From NCBI RefSeq assembly GCF_016461785.1, contig NZ_JAEMUH010000016.1, positions 55,084-119,083 on the forward strand: a stretch of DNA of 64,000 nucleotides, given 5' to 3'. Position 1 is the stretch's first letter, and the number at the start of each line of letters is the position of its first letter. The notes beneath the pieces are model-generated. The model saw only the letters and a program-made list of their open reading frames with translations, was not told the origin of the DNA and searched no databases. A program made the position numbers and the translations under genes. This DNA comes from Marinomonas ostreistagni. Its GTDB lineage: Bacteria; Pseudomonadota; Gammaproteobacteria; Pseudomonadales; Marinomonadaceae. Shown piece by piece: positions 9,452-20,270 of the stretch.

Positions 9452-10642
9452 ATGTTTTTTGAATCTCTCTCCTCTGCGCCTCATGATCCAATCATGGCGC
9501 TGTCCTCCCTGTGTTTACAGGACTCTCGCACACAGAAACTGGATCTGGGGATTGGCGTGTACCGCAATGCCTTAGGCCAGACGCCCGTCTTTGACGCCGT
9601 CAAAGCCGCTGAGCAATCTCTAGTCGCCGCACAAGACAGCAAAGCCTACGTTGGCATGCAAGGACATTTAGGGTTTAACCATGCTATGACGTCACTGATT
9701 CTGGGTGAGCAATGGGATAAGAGTCGAGTCCGTACACTACAAACACCGGGGGCCAGTGGCGCACTAAGACTGCTCGCAGACTTAATTGCGCGAACCAACA
9801 CGGATGCTACTATCTGGCTTAGCGATCCAAGCTATACCAATCACGAGCCCATCTTTCGCGCGGCGGGTTTAGACGTGCGTTATTACCCATACTTCGATGC
9901 AGCCACTAAGCAAGTGAACGGCGATGCCATGATTGCCCAACTGTCCCAACTGGGCGCCAATGACGTGGTGGTACTGCATGGCTGTTGCCATAACCCAACC
10001 GGCGCCGACATGAGTTTGGAACTGTGGCAACAGGTGACAGAGCTGTCGCTTAAGACAGGGTTCTTACCTTTTATCGATATGGCGTATCAAGGCTTTGGTC
10101 GCTCTTTGGAAGAAGATGCCCAAGGCACTCGCTATCTGACGGCACGAGTACCAAGCTTTTTGTTGGCCAGCTCCTGTTCAAAAAACTTCGGTCTCTACCG
10201 TGAACGTGTGGGCGTCGCCATGATGGCAGGCCATTCGGAGAAAGCCAGTGACAGCATGCTCTCGCAATTGTTAAGCCTCGCACGAAATAGCTACACCATG
10301 CCACCGGATCATGGCGCGGCCATCGTGGCAGCGATTCTGTCTAATGAATCATTAAAAGCATCATGGCAAGTAGAGCTGAGTAATATGACTCAGCATATCC
10401 AGAGCACACGTCAGCAGCTACGTCAGGCTTTAGAGCACCGCTTTAACCGTGATTACAGTTTCATCGAACAGCATCAAGGAATGTTCTCAATGCTAGGGAT
10501 CGATGCGGACTCCGTACACCGTTTACGCACCCAAAAAGCGATCTATTTACTCGACAATGGTCGCCTCAATATCGCAGGATTGGCGCCCTCTCAAATTGAG
10601 TATTTTGCCGACAGTTTATTGGCCGTTGAACGCATGCAGTAG
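9452..10642 (+). CDS. Aromatic/aspartate aminotransferase, class I, PLP-dependent
   Basis: A 396-residue enzyme of the AspC/TyrB group. Family marks are FESLSSAPHDPIMALS at the start, LDLGIGVYRN, WLSDPSYTNHEPIF, HGCCHNPTGAD, FIDMAYQGFG, and the PLP lysine in SSCSKNFGLYRERVG. It moves an amino group between an aromatic amino acid or aspartate and 2-oxoglutarate. The ATG at 9452 sits behind AAGAGGTG; an earlier in-frame start lies inside the preceding gene. It is the second gene of the operon with the EamA exporter and ends at a perfect 13-bp hairpin. Whether aspartate or aromatic substrates are preferred cannot be told. Confidence 0.92.
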   Translation: MFFESLSSAPHDPIMALSSLCLQDSRTQKLDLGIGVYRNALGQTPVFDAVKAAEQSLVAAQDSKAYVGMQGHLGFNHAMTSLILGEQWDKSRVRTLQTPGASGALRLLADLIARTNTDATIWLSDPSYTNHEPIFRAAGLDVRYYPYFDAATKQVNGDAMIAQLSQLGANDVVVLHGCCHNPTGADMSLELWQQVTELSLKTGFLPFIDMAYQGFGRSLEEDAQGTRYLTARVPSFLLASSCSKNFGLYRERVGVAMMAGHSEKASDSMLSQLLSLARNSYTMPPDHGAAIVAAILSNESLKASWQVELSNMTQHIQSTRQQLRQALEHRFNRDYSFIEQHQGMFSMLGIDADSVHRLRTQKAIYLLDNGRLNIAGLAPSQIEYFADSLLAVERMQ

Positions 10643-10649
10643 TAGTGTG

Positions 10650-10681
10650 AGTGGGACCAAGGCGTTCACCTTGGTCCCACT
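10650..10681. terminator. Bidirectional hairpin between aminotransferase and pntB
   Basis: A perfect 13-bp stem, AGTGGGACCAAGG pairing with its complement, and a 6-base loop, lying between convergent genes. No strong T-run follows on either strand, so termination may be moderate. Confidence 0.7.
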
Positions 10682-10713
10682 TAAACAAAGCCTATTCGAA
10701 AGTAAGAGCAGAA

Positions 10714-12117
10714 CTAAGCGGCTAAATGCTTCAACAAGGCATCCACCGTTTGTTTCGCATCGCCGAACAACATGCGGGTGTTGTCTTTGAAGAACAGTGG
10801 GTTTTCGACGCCTGCGTAACCGCGGCTCATTCCACGTTTAAGCACGATCGTGTGTTTACCTTTCCAAGGCTCTAGGACTGGCATCCCCGCGATTGGACTG
10901 TCTTCTACTTCGTTTGCCGCAGGGTTAACGATGTCGTTGGCACCAATCACCACCGATACGTCTATTTTCGGGAAATCGTCGTTGATCTCGTCCATTTCAT
11001 AGACGATGTCGTAGGGGACTTTCGCTTCTGCAAGCAATACGTTCATGTGACCTGGCATACGACCCGCAACTGGGTGAATACCGAAGCGCACGTTAACGCC
11101 TTTTTCACGAAGTTTCTTAGTGATCTCAAACACCGTATGCTGTGCTTGCGCGACCGCCATGCCGTAACCAGGGATGATCATGACTTCTTTCGCTGATTCT
11201 AACATGTGAGCAGCTTCTTCAGATTGTACTTCTACAATCTCACCTTGCACCTCTGCAACCGCACCGGCTTTGGGGGCCGATTTCTTCTTAGTGCCGATAC
11301 CACCCAAGATAACGTTTAAGAACTTACGGTTCATCGCACGACACATGATGTAAGACAGGATCGCACCGGAACTACCGACTAGGGCACCGACAACGATCAG
11401 TAGGTCGTTACCGAGCATAAAGCCCATTGCCGCGGCGGCCCACCCCGAGTAGGAGTTCAACATTGACACGACAACTGGCATATCCGCACCACCGATCGCG
11501 ACCACTAGGTGAGCACCGAATAGCAACGCTAGGACCGTGATAATGGTTAGGTAAAACATACCTTCCGATGCACCGACCGCGGCGAATTCAACGATTAGGT
11601 ACAAAGACACTAATACGATCGCAAGGTTGATCAGATGACGACCCGGTAGTTGCAGTGGGTTACCCGAGACTTTGCCACTTAGCTTCAAGTAAGCAACCAA
11701 CGAACCCGTAAAGGTGACCGCACCGATAAAGATACCGAGAGACGTTTCCACGTCATGGATACGTTGCGCCACCACTGACTCGTACACACCGTGGCCTAAC
11801 GCGTTGGCAAAGCCTACGAAGACCGCCGCCAAACCAACCAAGCTGTGTAGGATCGCCACCAATTCTGGCATCGATGTCATTTCGACACGCTTCGCTAGGA
11901 TGTAACCGATCACACCACCAGGTACTAGACCTAACAGTAGTAGGCTGTAGTTATCGGTGACTGCACCGATGATGGTAACCGCCATCGCTAGCCCCATGCC
12001 TAAGATGCCGTAGATGTTACCGCGGCGCGCGCTTTCTTGGTGGCTCAAGCCACCCAGTGCCATGATGAATAAGGCGCTGGCTCCGATGTAGGCAGCCGTC
12101 ATTACTCCAAAGTTCAT
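10714..12117 (-). CDS. pntB: NAD(P) transhydrogenase subunit beta
   Basis: A 467-residue PntB with an N-terminal bundle of about nine membrane helices and the C-terminal NADP(H)-binding domain III, with [46 protein letters not shown] and [16 protein letters not shown]. Together with PntA it uses the proton gradient to drive hydride transfer from NADH to NADP+. It follows pntA by 9 bases in one operon. Length and motifs agree with the Escherichia coli type. Confidence 0.97.
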   Translation of the reverse strand: MNFGVMTAAYIGASALFIMALGGLSHQESARRGNIYGILGMGLAMAVTIIGAVTDNYSLLLLGLVPGGVIGYILAKRVEMTSMPELVAILHSLVGLAAVFVGFANALGHGVYESVVAQRIHDVETSLGIFIGAVTFTGSLVAYLKLSGKVSGNPLQLPGRHLINLAIVLVSLYLIVEFAAVGASEGMFYLTIITVLALLFGAHLVVAIGGADMPVVVSMLNSYSGWAAAAMGFMLGNDLLIVVGALVGSSGAILSYIMCRAMNRKFLNVILGGIGTKKKSAPKAGAVAEVQGEIVEVQSEEAAHMLESAKEVMIIPGYGMAVAQAQHTVFEITKKLREKGVNVRFGIHPVAGRMPGHMNVLLAEAKVPYDIVYEMDEINDDFPKIDVSVVIGANDIVNPAANEVEDSPIAGMPVLEPWKGKHTIVLKRGMSRGYAGVENPLFFKDNTRMLFGDAKQTVDALLKHLAA

Positions 12118-12126
12118 TGTCGTCTC

Positions 12127-13692
12127 CTACTTACGGAACATTTTCAGCATACGATGGGTCACGGCAAAGCCGCCGACGATGTTAATGCTAGTGATAAAGA
12201 TGGCTAACGCCGCGAGTATCGCGACCACTGAGCTGTCGTTAGAAATCTGTGTCAACGCACCAACGACAATGATGCTACTGATGGCATTGGTCACACTCAT
12301 GAGTGGCGTATGCAACGAGTGGCTCACACCCCACACCACCATGTAACCGACGAAACACGACAGAACAAAAACGGTTAAATGCCCCATAAATTCAGCTGGC
12401 GCAACGCTCCCGATGCCCATTAGCAATGCGCCAATAATCAAGACTGGAATGAGGAAACCAAACGCACTGGGCTTCTTCTCTTCTTTCTTAGCTGTTTTTG
12501 CCTCCGACAAAGGCTCGCTGACATCACTTTTCGGCGCCGCAGACAGACGCGGTGCCGGTGGTGGCCAAGTGATGTTGCCTTGTTTCACTACGGTTGCGCC
12601 ACGAATCACTTCGTCTTCCATGTTCAGATCGATCTGACCATCTTTGTTAGGACACAACTCTGTTAGCAAATGATAAATATTGGTGGCAAACAATTGGCTA
12701 GATTGTGCCGCCATGCGGCTTGGTAAGTTGGTGTAACCAATCATAGTGACACCGTGCTTACGCACGATCTCATTGGCTTGGGTCAGTTTGCAGTTACCGC
12801 CCGTTTCGGCCGCCAAGTCCACGATCACACTGCCTGGTTTCATAGAGCGCACCATTTGTTCAGTGATCAATTCTGGCGCGGGTTTACCTGGAATAAGAGC
12901 GGTGGTGATGATGATGTCCACGTCTTTCGCTTGTTCTGCGAACAGGGCCATCTCTGCTGCGATAAACTCAGGGCTCATAGTTTTGGCGTAACCGCCTTCA
13001 CCACTGCCATCTTCGTCTTTGAAATTTAGAACAAGAAATTCAGCGTCCATACTTTCCACTTGTTCTTTGACTTCTGGACGCGTGTCGAAGGCACGAACGA
13101 TCGCGCCCATGCTCTTCGCGGCCCCGATGGCAGCCAAGCCGGCAACCCCTGCACCGATCACCAATACTTTCGCTGGCGGCACTTTACCCGCAGCGGTGAT
13201 TTGACCTGTGAAGAAATGTCCAAAGTGTTGTGCGGCTTCTACAACAGCACGGTAACCGGCGATGTTGGCCATCGAGCTCAACACGTCCATTTTTTGTGCG
13301 CGGGAAATACGTGGCACGGCATCTAGCGCCACAGCATTGGTGCCACGGGCAGCCAATTCGCTCAACTTGGCAGAATTTTGCGCTGGATAGAGGGTACTAA
13401 TGAGTGTCTGATCTTTACCGAGTAGCTCAATGCCGTAAAAGCCTAGCTCTGGGTGTTCAACTGGTGGGCGCACTTTTATCAGAATGTCTGAATCGTGCCA
13501 CAGTGCTTTGGTGTCACTGGTCACTTCCACACCTGCTGCGATGTAAGCATCGTCTGAATAAGACGCCGCTTCACCCGCGCCGCTTTCAATGACTAAATCA
13601 AAGCCTAGCTGCTTAACCCTTTCCGCGACCGCAGGGGTCATGGCCACCCGCAGCTCGCCGTCTTCGATCTCTTTTGGTATTCCAATCTTCAT
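12127..13692 (-). CDS. pntA: NAD(P) transhydrogenase subunit alpha
   Basis: A 521-residue fused alpha subunit: NAD(H)-binding domain I ([21 protein letters not shown], then [22 protein letters not shown] and the mobile loop area) followed by a Lys/Glu-rich linker and a C-terminal block of four membrane helices, as in E. coli. The ATG at 13692 fits the conserved MKIGIPKE start; an upstream TTG adds nine unsupported residues. The ribosome site is weak. It is divergent from the fds formate dehydrogenase operon, which makes the NADH this enzyme would use. Confidence 0.96.
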   Translation of the reverse strand: MKIGIPKEIEDGELRVAMTPAVAERVKQLGFDLVIESGAGEAASYSDDAYIAAGVEVTSDTKALWHDSDILIKVRPPVEHPELGFYGIELLGKDQTLISTLYPAQNSAKLSELAARGTNAVALDAVPRISRAQKMDVLSSMANIAGYRAVVEAAQHFGHFFTGQITAAGKVPPAKVLVIGAGVAGLAAIGAAKSMGAIVRAFDTRPEVKEQVESMDAEFLVLNFKDEDGSGEGGYAKTMSPEFIAAEMALFAEQAKDVDIIITTALIPGKPAPELITEQMVRSMKPGSVIVDLAAETGGNCKLTQANEIVRKHGVTMIGYTNLPSRMAAQSSQLFATNIYHLLTELCPNKDGQIDLNMEDEVIRGATVVKQGNITWPPPAPRLSAAPKSDVSEPLSEAKTAKKEEKKPSAFGFLIPVLIIGALLMGIGSVAPAEFMGHLTVFVLSCFVGYMVVWGVSHSLHTPLMSVTNAISSIIVVGALTQISNDSSVVAILAALAIFITSINIVGGFAVTHRMLKMFRK

Positions 13693-14222
13693 AATGATGC
13701 CGTAATTATTTTTATCCAAGTTGTCACCAACACCTAGTTACTCGCTCACTAACAGTGCTTTTGCGCGCTCTTTAATTGAGCACCACAACCCACAATGGAG
13801 CGTCAGCCATTAGAAACTAGCGTCCTGTGATGCTCTTGCACACGAGCGTCAGGACAAGACACGATTACGACGACCCTGCAAAGATCGAGCGTTCAAACAA
13901 CGACAAACGTCCAAGGTATAAGAGTGTTTTTAGGGGATGCCCTTCTATACTGGTTAAGTGATCTGTCGCAATGATCGATAGAAAAGTGTGAGGAAATGCG
14001 TCATTCACTCTGAATGTGTCGCAATAAGATAAATGACCCAAAATTGACTGTGCTACTGTGCCAGCAGTTTTGAACATTGGAAGGCATTTAGCGGATTCAA
14101 CACGTTGCAGGAGCGTTTTGAATCGACGAACTAATACGGATGCCTTACCACTACAATAATAAGTAACACTTCCACCAGCTTACGAGGTCGACTTCGTAAC
14201 TGGACAATAGGAGGAGACCGCC
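13693..14222. other. 530-base gap between divergent pntAB and fds operons
   Basis: No convincing gene. It must hold the promoters of both operons. An imperfect inverted repeat occurs at 13822-13854 (GTCCTG...GCTC against GAGC...GGAC). A strong ribosome site (AGGAGGAG) precedes fdsG at its right end. No regulator gene of the FdsR type is present next to the operon. Confidence 0.5.
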
Positions 14223-14723
14223 ATGACCACATCGAAAGCTGTTGCCTGGGAGCCAGTCACCGCACAAGCCCTAATCGATGACCTGAAGTCAAAGCCAGGC
14301 GCTTTGCTGCCGATTCTACATGCCATCCAAGATCGCTTTTCCTTTATTCCTGAGGAAGCGGTGGCATTGATTGCTCAGTCCTTAACCTTAAGCCGTGCCG
14401 AAGTTCATGGTGTGATCAGCTTTTACCACCACTTTCGTACCCAGCAACCTGGGCGCCATATGGTAGAGATTTGTCGCGCAGAAGCGTGTCAAGCACAAGG
14501 TTCGCGAGCACTAGAAGCCCATGCCAAAGCAGCTCTGGGGGTGGATTACCATCAGACAACCGCGGATCGCAACATTACCCTTGAGCCGGTTTATTGCTTG
14601 GGCAATTGCTCTTGTGGCCCCTCTATTCGTGTGGGCGATGAAATTCATGCGGACGTGGATGCAACCCGTTTTGATGAGCTTGTGGAAGGTCTAAAAACGG
14701 ACCGAGTGGAGATTCTGCTATGA
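14223..14723 (+). CDS. fdsG: NAD-dependent formate dehydrogenase gamma subunit
   Basis: A 166-residue thioredoxin-like [2Fe-2S] protein of the NuoE/HoxE family. Cluster ligands are visible as CRAEACQ and CLGNCSCGP, and the N-terminal helical part has the usual [24 protein letters not shown]. In the soluble Fds complex it joins FdsB in passing electrons to NAD+. It is first in the operon behind AGGAGGAGACC and overlaps fdsB by 4 bases. Confidence 0.95.
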   Translation: MTTSKAVAWEPVTAQALIDDLKSKPGALLPILHAIQDRFSFIPEEAVALIAQSLTLSRAEVHGVISFYHHFRTQQPGRHMVEICRAEACQAQGSRALEAHAKAALGVDYHQTTADRNITLEPVYCLGNCSCGPSIRVGDEIHADVDATRFDELVEGLKTDRVEILL

Positions 14724-16294
14724 CATTTCGTATTCACGTTCCTTCGGATACCACGGCCAAAGCACGTGGCGCTGATCGCATAGCTCGTCTGATTGAAATC
14801 GTAGCGGAAGAACACAAGATTGACGTTGAAGTACGTCGTAACGGTACCCGCGGTCTTTACTGGTTAGAAACACTGGTAGAAGTCGAGACTGATGAAGGTC
14901 GTTACGGCTTTGGTCCTGTGAAAGAAGGCGATATCGAGTCGTTGTTTGCTGCAGAGTTCTACAATGGCAATATAGAGCACTCGCTAGCGGTCGGTTTAGT
15001 GGAAGAAATCCCTTATCTAAAACGTCAAGAGCGTTTCACGTTCTCACGTCTTGGTATCAACGATCCACTGTCCCTAGAGGATTACCAAGCCAAAGACGGC
15101 TTTAAAGGTCTAGCGAACGCGATCAAACTGTCATCACAAGACATTGTGGATGCCGTCAAAGAATCTGGCCTTCGTGGCCGTGGAGGTGCCGCCTTCCCTA
15201 CTGGCATCAAGTGGCAAACCGTGCTTGATGTGCCCTCACCCAAAAATCAAAAGTACATCGTTTGTAACGCCGACGAAGGTGACTCAGGTACCTTCGCTGA
15301 CCGCTTGGTAATGGAATGTGACCCCTTCATGCTGATCGAAGGCATGATCATCGCAGGCCTAGCTGTCGGTGCCACGCAAGGTTACATCTACTGTCGTTCT
15401 GAATACCCACTGGCGATCGAGAACCTAAACAGCGCTATCCAAACAGCTTACGACCACAACCTATTGGGTGCGGACATCCAAGGCAGTGGTAAACACTTTG
15501 ACCTTGAAGTGCGTATGGGTGCGGGGGCTTACATCTGTGGTGAAGAAACCTCACTACTCGAAAGTTTAGAAGGTAAGCGCGGTCTAGTACGTGCCAAGCC
15601 ACCACTACCAGCGATCGTTGGTTTGTTTGGTCAACCGACGGTTGTGAACAACGTACTGTCCTTAGCAGCGGTGCCTTTCATCCTTGATAAGGGTGCCAAA
15701 GCCTACGCGGATGTCGGTGTCGGTCGCTCACGCGGTACGCTGCCCTTCCAAGTCGCCGGTAACGTAAAGTTTGGCGGCCTAGTAGAACTCGCCTTTGGCC
15801 CTACACTCAAAGAATTGATGTTCGAATTCGGTGGCGGTACGCGCAGCGGTCGTCCTCTTCGTGCAGTTCAGGTGGGCGGCCCACTCGGTGCTTACCTACC
15901 CGAAAGCCAGTGGGATACACCACTTGGTTACGAAGAGTTTAGCCAAAAACAAGCCGTGCTTGGCCACGGTGGTATAGTGATGTTTGACGACACAGTGGAC
16001 ATGAGCGAGCAAGCCCGCTTCTCGATGGAATTCTGCGTCGCCGAGTCTTGCGGTAAGTGTACCCCTTGTCGTATTGGCTCAACTCGCGGTGTCGAAGTGA
16101 TCGACCGTATTCGCGCTGGTAAAAACGTCGATGCCAATATGGAACTATTGTCTGACCTGTGTGAAACCATGCTAGACGGTTCCCTTTGTGCCATGGGCGG
16201 TATGACGCCATTCCCAGTCCAAAGTGCCATGCAGCACTTTACTGAGGACTTTGTTAAGAATGCCGCTTCGGCGACCCAAGCGAAGGAGGTCTGA
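14720..16294 (+). CDS. fdsB: NAD-dependent formate dehydrogenase beta subunit
   Basis: A 524-residue NuoF-like subunit with an N-terminal thioredoxin-like extension. The FMN/NADH part shows [30 protein letters not shown] and [20 protein letters not shown], and the C-terminal [4Fe-4S] site [15 protein letters not shown] followed by a fourth Cys in DGSLCAMGG. It carries FMN and reduces NAD+ with electrons from formate. It overlaps fdsG and ends 2 bases before fdsA. Confidence 0.96.
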   Translation: MTFRIHVPSDTTAKARGADRIARLIEIVAEEHKIDVEVRRNGTRGLYWLETLVEVETDEGRYGFGPVKEGDIESLFAAEFYNGNIEHSLAVGLVEEIPYLKRQERFTFSRLGINDPLSLEDYQAKDGFKGLANAIKLSSQDIVDAVKESGLRGRGGAAFPTGIKWQTVLDVPSPKNQKYIVCNADEGDSGTFADRLVMECDPFMLIEGMIIAGLAVGATQGYIYCRSEYPLAIENLNSAIQTAYDHNLLGADIQGSGKHFDLEVRMGAGAYICGEETSLLESLEGKRGLVRAKPPLPAIVGLFGQPTVVNNVLSLAAVPFILDKGAKAYADVGVGRSRGTLPFQVAGNVKFGGLVELAFGPTLKELMFEFGGGTRSGRPLRAVQVGGPLGAYLPESQWDTPLGYEEFSQKQAVLGHGGIVMFDDTVDMSEQARFSMEFCVAESCGKCTPCRIGSTRGVEVIDRIRAGKNVDANMELLSDLCETMLDGSLCAMGGMTPFPVQSAMQHFTEDFVKNAASATQAKEV

Positions 16295-16296
16295 TC

Positions 16297-19170
16297 ATGT
16301 TGCAACATTTTGACCCAAATAAAGATTACGGCACCCCTGCTTCTCTGAGCGAAAAGCTGGTGACGCTCGAAATCGACGGTGTGGAAGTGACCGTACCAGA
16401 AGGTACGTCAGTGATGCGCGCGGCGGCGATGTACGACATCAACATCCCTAAACTTTGTGCGACAGACAGTCTAGAAGCCTTCGGCTCTTGCCGTATCTGT
16501 GCGGTGCAAATTGAAGGTCGTCGTGGCACACCTGCATCTTGTACCACGCCTGTGGATGCGGGCATGAAAGTCACGACGCAAAACGACAAGCTGGCTAAGC
16601 TGCGTCGAAACATCATGGAGCTGTACATCTCTGATCACCCGCTAGACTGCCTAACCTGTCCTGCGAACGGTGATTGTGAATTGCAAGACATGGCGGGTGC
16701 GGTTGGTCTACGTGAAGTGCGTTACGGCTTCGAAGGCAACAACCACCTAAATGCAGAAAAAGACCAATCTAACCCTTACTTCACCTTCGATGCGAGCAAG
16801 TGCATCGTCTGTTCACGTTGTGTGCGTGCTTGTTCTGAAGTACAAGGTACCTTTGCACTGACCATCGATGGCCGTGGCTTTGACTCGAAAGTCGCTGCTG
16901 GCCAAAACGAGCCATTCCTTGATTCTGAGTGTGTGTCCTGTGGTGCCTGTGTGCAAGCCTGTCCAACGGCAACCCTCATGGAAAACTCGGTCATCGACAT
17001 GGGGACACCAGAGCACAGCGTGACAACAACCTGTGCCTACTGTGGTGTTGGCTGTTCTTTCAAAGCTGAAATGAAAGGCGACAAGCTAGTCCGCATGGTG
17101 CCAGCGAAAGAAGGCGATGCCAACCACGGTCACTCGTGTGTCAAAGGTCGTTTCGCGTTCGGTTACGCCACCCACAAAGACCGTATCAAAGCGCCCATGA
17201 TCCGTGATTCGATCGACCAGCCTTGGCAAGAAGTCAGCTGGGAAGAAGCGATCGGTTTCGCGGCGAAACGTCTAAAAGACATCCAAGCGCAATACGGCCG
17301 TGAAAGCATCGGTGGCATTACCTCTTCTCGTTGTACCAACGAAGAAACGTACTTGGTCCAAAAACTGATCCGTGCGGCATTCGGTAACAACAACACCGAT
17401 ACCTGTGCGCGTGTCTGCCACAGCCCAACCGGTTACGGTCTGAAGCAAACCCTAGGCGAATCTGCGGGTACGCAAACCTTTGACTCGGTGATGCATTCAG
17501 ATTGTATTTTGGTAATCGGTGCCAACCCAACCGACGCTCACCCAGTATTTGGCTCGCTCATGCGTCGTCGTCTACGTGAAGGCGCAAGCTTAATCGTGAC
17601 CGACCCACGTGAGATCGACCTACTGAATACACCACACCTAGGCGACGCAACACACTTGCCACTTCGCCCAGGTACCAACGTTGCGATGGTCAACGCTCTA
17701 GCGCACGTGGTGGTGACAGAAGGTTACGAAGACAAAGAATTTATCGCCTCTCGTTGTGACACAAAAGCCTACGCGAAATGGCGCGAGTTCATCATCGATG
17801 AACGTCATGCACCAGAAGCGGTAGAAGCCATCACAGGCGTCAGCGCGGAGAAAGTACGTGAAGCAGCACGTAAGTTCGCCACGGCGAAAAACGCGTCGAT
17901 CTACTATGGTCTAGGTGTCACAGAGCACAGCCAAGGTTCGACAACGGTAATGGGGATCGCCAACCTTGCCCTAGCAACCGGTAACATCGGTCGTGAAGGT
18001 GTGGGGGTCAACCCGCTACGTGGACAGAACAACGTACAAGGTTCTTGTGACATGGGGTCTTTCCCTCACGAGCTACCAGGCTACCAACACGTCGCGGATT
18101 CTGTTGCCCGTGCCCGCTTCGAAAAAGCATGGGGCGTTGAACTGGACGACGAGCCAGGCCTGCGTATTCCAAACATGTTCGATGCAGCGCTCGCCGGTGA
18201 ATTCCGCGCCATGTATGTACAAGGTGAGGACATCGCTCAGTCTGACCCGAACACACAACACGTTGAAGCGGCACTGTCGGCGCTAGATTGCTTGATCGTA
18301 CAAGATATCTTCTTGAACGAAACGGCGAAATACGCACACGTGTTGCTGCCAGGTTCTACTTTCCTAGAAAAAAACGGTACTTTCACTAACGCCGAGCGTC
18401 GTATCAACCGCGTTCGTAAAGTGATGGCACCCGTTGCAGGGAAAGAAGACTGGGAAGTAACGGTAGATCTTGCCAACGCATTGGGTTATCCAATGAGCTA
18501 CTCTCACCCATCTGAAATCATGGATGAGATTGCCAGCCTAACACCAAGCTTCGCCAACGTAAGCTATGAGCGTTTAGAAGAGCACGGCAGCTTGCAGTGG
18601 CCATGTAACGATGCCTTCCCAATGGGCTCGCCAATTATGCACACGGAAAGCTTCCCAATCGGCGACGAAGGTAAGGCTAAATTTGCAGTCACAGAATTCG
18701 TCCCCACAACAGAGCGTGCCAACAGCCGTTTCCCACTGTTATTAACCACGGGACGTATCTTGAGCCAATACAACGTCGGAGCGCAAACCCGTCGTACCGA
18801 CAACCAAGCGTGGCACGATGAGGATATCCTTGAGCTGCACCCGCACGATGCAGAAGAGCGCGGCATTAAGACTGGCGATTGGTTAGGTATTTCCAGTCGT
18901 GCTGGTCAAACGGTACTGCGAGCAAAAGTCAGCGAACGTATGCAGCCGGGCGTGGTGTACACAACGTTCCACCACCCTGGCAGTGGCGCAAACGTTATCA
19001 CGACGAATAACTCAGACTGGGCAACGAACTGCCCTGAATACAAGGTCACTGCAGTTCAAGTCGAGAAAGTATCTCAGCCATCTGAATGGCAGAAGAACTT
19101 CCAAGACAACCACGAACGCCAGTACGAGTTCTTACGTGGCTCTGCGTCAGCGAACAGTGCCGTTAAATAA
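16297..19170 (+). CDS. fdsA: NAD-dependent formate dehydrogenase alpha (catalytic) subunit
   Basis: A 957-residue molybdenum (bis-MGD) enzyme. In order: a NuoG-like [2Fe-2S] domain (CATDSLEAFGSCRIC...C), the His/Cys3 cluster (HPLDCLTCPANGDC), two ferredoxin clusters (CIVCSRCVRAC and CVSCGACVQACP), the FDH [4Fe-4S] site (CAYCGVGC...CVKGR) and the Mo domains. The catalytic pair is Cys374-His375 in TCARVCHSPTGYG, so this is a cysteine rather than a selenocysteine enzyme. It oxidises formate to CO2 in the cytoplasm. Length fits FdsA of Cupriavidus and Rhodobacter. Confidence 0.97.
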   Translation: MLQHFDPNKDYGTPASLSEKLVTLEIDGVEVTVPEGTSVMRAAAMYDINIPKLCATDSLEAFGSCRICAVQIEGRRGTPASCTTPVDAGMKVTTQNDKLAKLRRNIMELYISDHPLDCLTCPANGDCELQDMAGAVGLREVRYGFEGNNHLNAEKDQSNPYFTFDASKCIVCSRCVRACSEVQGTFALTIDGRGFDSKVAAGQNEPFLDSECVSCGACVQACPTATLMENSVIDMGTPEHSVTTTCAYCGVGCSFKAEMKGDKLVRMVPAKEGDANHGHSCVKGRFAFGYATHKDRIKAPMIRDSIDQPWQEVSWEEAIGFAAKRLKDIQAQYGRESIGGITSSRCTNEETYLVQKLIRAAFGNNNTDTCARVCHSPTGYGLKQTLGESAGTQTFDSVMHSDCILVIGANPTDAHPVFGSLMRRRLREGASLIVTDPREIDLLNTPHLGDATHLPLRPGTNVAMVNALAHVVVTEGYEDKEFIASRCDTKAYAKWREFIIDERHAPEAVEAITGVSAEKVREAARKFATAKNASIYYGLGVTEHSQGSTTVMGIANLALATGNIGREGVGVNPLRGQNNVQGSCDMGSFPHELPGYQHVADSVARARFEKAWGVELDDEPGLRIPNMFDAALAGEFRAMYVQGEDIAQSDPNTQHVEAALSALDCLIVQDIFLNETAKYAHVLLPGSTFLEKNGTFTNAERRINRVRKVMAPVAGKEDWEVTVDLANALGYPMSYSHPSEIMDEIASLTPSFANVSYERLEEHGSLQWPCNDAFPMGSPIMHTESFPIGDEGKAKFAVTEFVPTTERANSRFPLLLTTGRILSQYNVGAQTRRTDNQAWHDEDILELHPHDAEERGIKTGDWLGISSRAGQTVLRAKVSERMQPGVVYTTFHHPGSGANVITTNNSDWATNCPEYKVTAVQVEKVSQPSEWQKNFQDNHERQYEFLRGSASANSAVK

Positions 19171-19191
19171 GTAGGTATTGAGAGATAAACT

Positions 19192-19431
19192 ATGTTTCAT
19201 ACTGAAGAAGAAAGCATCGTAACCATGATCAATCACATTGCGCAAAACAATGTGAGTGCGGGAACCGAGTCAGACGTGGCCGATATGGTGGAAAGCCATA
19301 TCACCAAGTTTTGGTCGCGCCGCATGAAGAAGATCCTAGCGGAACAACTGGCAACGGGCACAGAAGAGTTTGAGCCTGCAGCAAAAGTGGCCGCGCAACG
19401 TATCTCTGACAAGCTAGCAGCGAAAGCATAA
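19192..19431 (+). CDS. fdsD: Formate dehydrogenase delta subunit
   Basis: A 79-residue protein with the conserved pattern of the small delta subunit: MINHIAQNN near the N-terminus, HITKFWSRRMKKIL in the middle and AAQRISDKL at the end. It is needed for assembly or stability of the Fds complex in other bacteria. In Cupriavidus and Rhodobacter fdsC (the FdhD sulfurtransferase) lies between fdsA and fdsD; here only 21 bases separate them and fdsC is absent. A strong terminator follows. Confidence 0.93.
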   Translation: MFHTEEESIVTMINHIAQNNVSAGTESDVADMVESHITKFWSRRMKKILAEQLATGTEEFEPAAKVAAQRISDKLAAKA

Positions 19432-19453
19432 GCTTTCCTGCAATGGCTTCTCT

Positions 19454-19482
19454 AAAGCCCCTTCTTGCAAGGGGCTTTTTTT
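19454..19482 (+). terminator. Rho-independent terminator of fdsGBAD
   Basis: Ten-bp stem AAAGCCCCTT / AAGGGGCTTT with a 5-base loop, running into seven T (19476-19482), 22 bases after the fdsD stop. Confidence 0.93.
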
Positions 19483-19581
19483 GCTCTGCAAACCCGTACT
19501 TTAACCAATATCAGTGCCTACTTGCTTTATCCGATAATTAGCCATATTTTGAGGAATCACTTATCTCTACTGAAGAATCAG

Positions 19582-19818
19582 ATGTTAGAACTTCGCCCAA
19601 ATTGTGAATGCTGTGATAAAGACTTACCTCCAGAGTCAACAGAGGCCGTAATCTGCACTTTTGAATGTACATTCTGCCAAGACTGCGCGCAAAATACTCT
19701 TTTTAACATCTGCCCCAATTGCGGCGGTAATTTTTCACCTCGCCCAATACGCCCCGCCGAAAAACTGGCCAGATTTCCAGCATCAACAAACAGAGTCTTG
19801 AAGGATCAGGGCTGTTAA
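19582..19818 (+). CDS. DUF1272 family protein (Cys-rich, zinc-ribbon-like)
   Basis: A 78-residue protein starting MLELRPNCECCDKDLPPES at the ATG at 19582, the usual DUF1272 start; the open frame reaches back into the fds terminator but that part is not coding. Nine Cys in the first 55 residues, in C-x-C-C, C-x3-C-x2-C-x2-C and C-x2-C spacings, suggest one or two zinc sites. Function unknown. It stands alone between the fds terminator and the BCCT gene. Confidence 0.85.
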   Translation: MLELRPNCECCDKDLPPESTEAVICTFECTFCQDCAQNTLFNICPNCGGNFSPRPIRPAEKLARFPASTNRVLKDQGC

Positions 19819-20270
19819 GTTTGATGAAATCCCTATGCTGATGGCTTTTTTGTGTTTCAGCCCAGTCATTGATTGCTTATTTACGTCGAAAATGTAACCA
19901 ATTTTCGACATTTCTAGTGCGAACAAAGGCCAATAAACATTACTTTTTACAATGTAACTTACGTCACAATTGACATAAAACCGCTGGAACAATGGCAACA
20001 TAACAAACTAAATTCATCCGCTTATGAGCTAAGCGAAAATATATAAATAAGCTTTAAAAACAATAAAATATAGAATTAAAATCGTTCATTCTATAAAACT
20101 AATTTATCCTACTTGTGACGTGCTCACTGAGTGCATCTGATCAAAGAAAACAAAAAATAGAAAAAACTAATATTAGCCGTCATTATGTATGGCATTAATT
20201 CTAGGGTCGTTTACGGCTTTTAGATTGCTCGGTAACTTTACAAGATCAAGAGCACTCTAAAGGTCTTCCT
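19819..20270. other. AT-rich 452-base gap upstream of the BCCT carrier
   Basis: No gene seen. It is strongly AT-rich around 19980-20200 compared with its surroundings. It must carry the promoter of the BCCT gene; a direct osmotic-control element cannot be recognised by eye. Confidence 0.45.

Noticed and set aside
13865..14077. A 70-codon open frame on the minus strand in the pntA-fdsG gap
   Set aside because: No ribosome site, no recognisable domain and a composition unlike the neighbouring genes.
14077..14092. Possible sigma-54 promoter (TTGG, ten bases, GC) before fdsG
   Set aside because: Only the GG and GC dinucleotides agree well; the rest departs from the consensus and no sigma-54 activator gene is near.
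19465..19581. Longer N-terminus for the DUF1272 protein
   Set aside because: It would start inside the fds terminator, and the family begins at MLELRPNCE.
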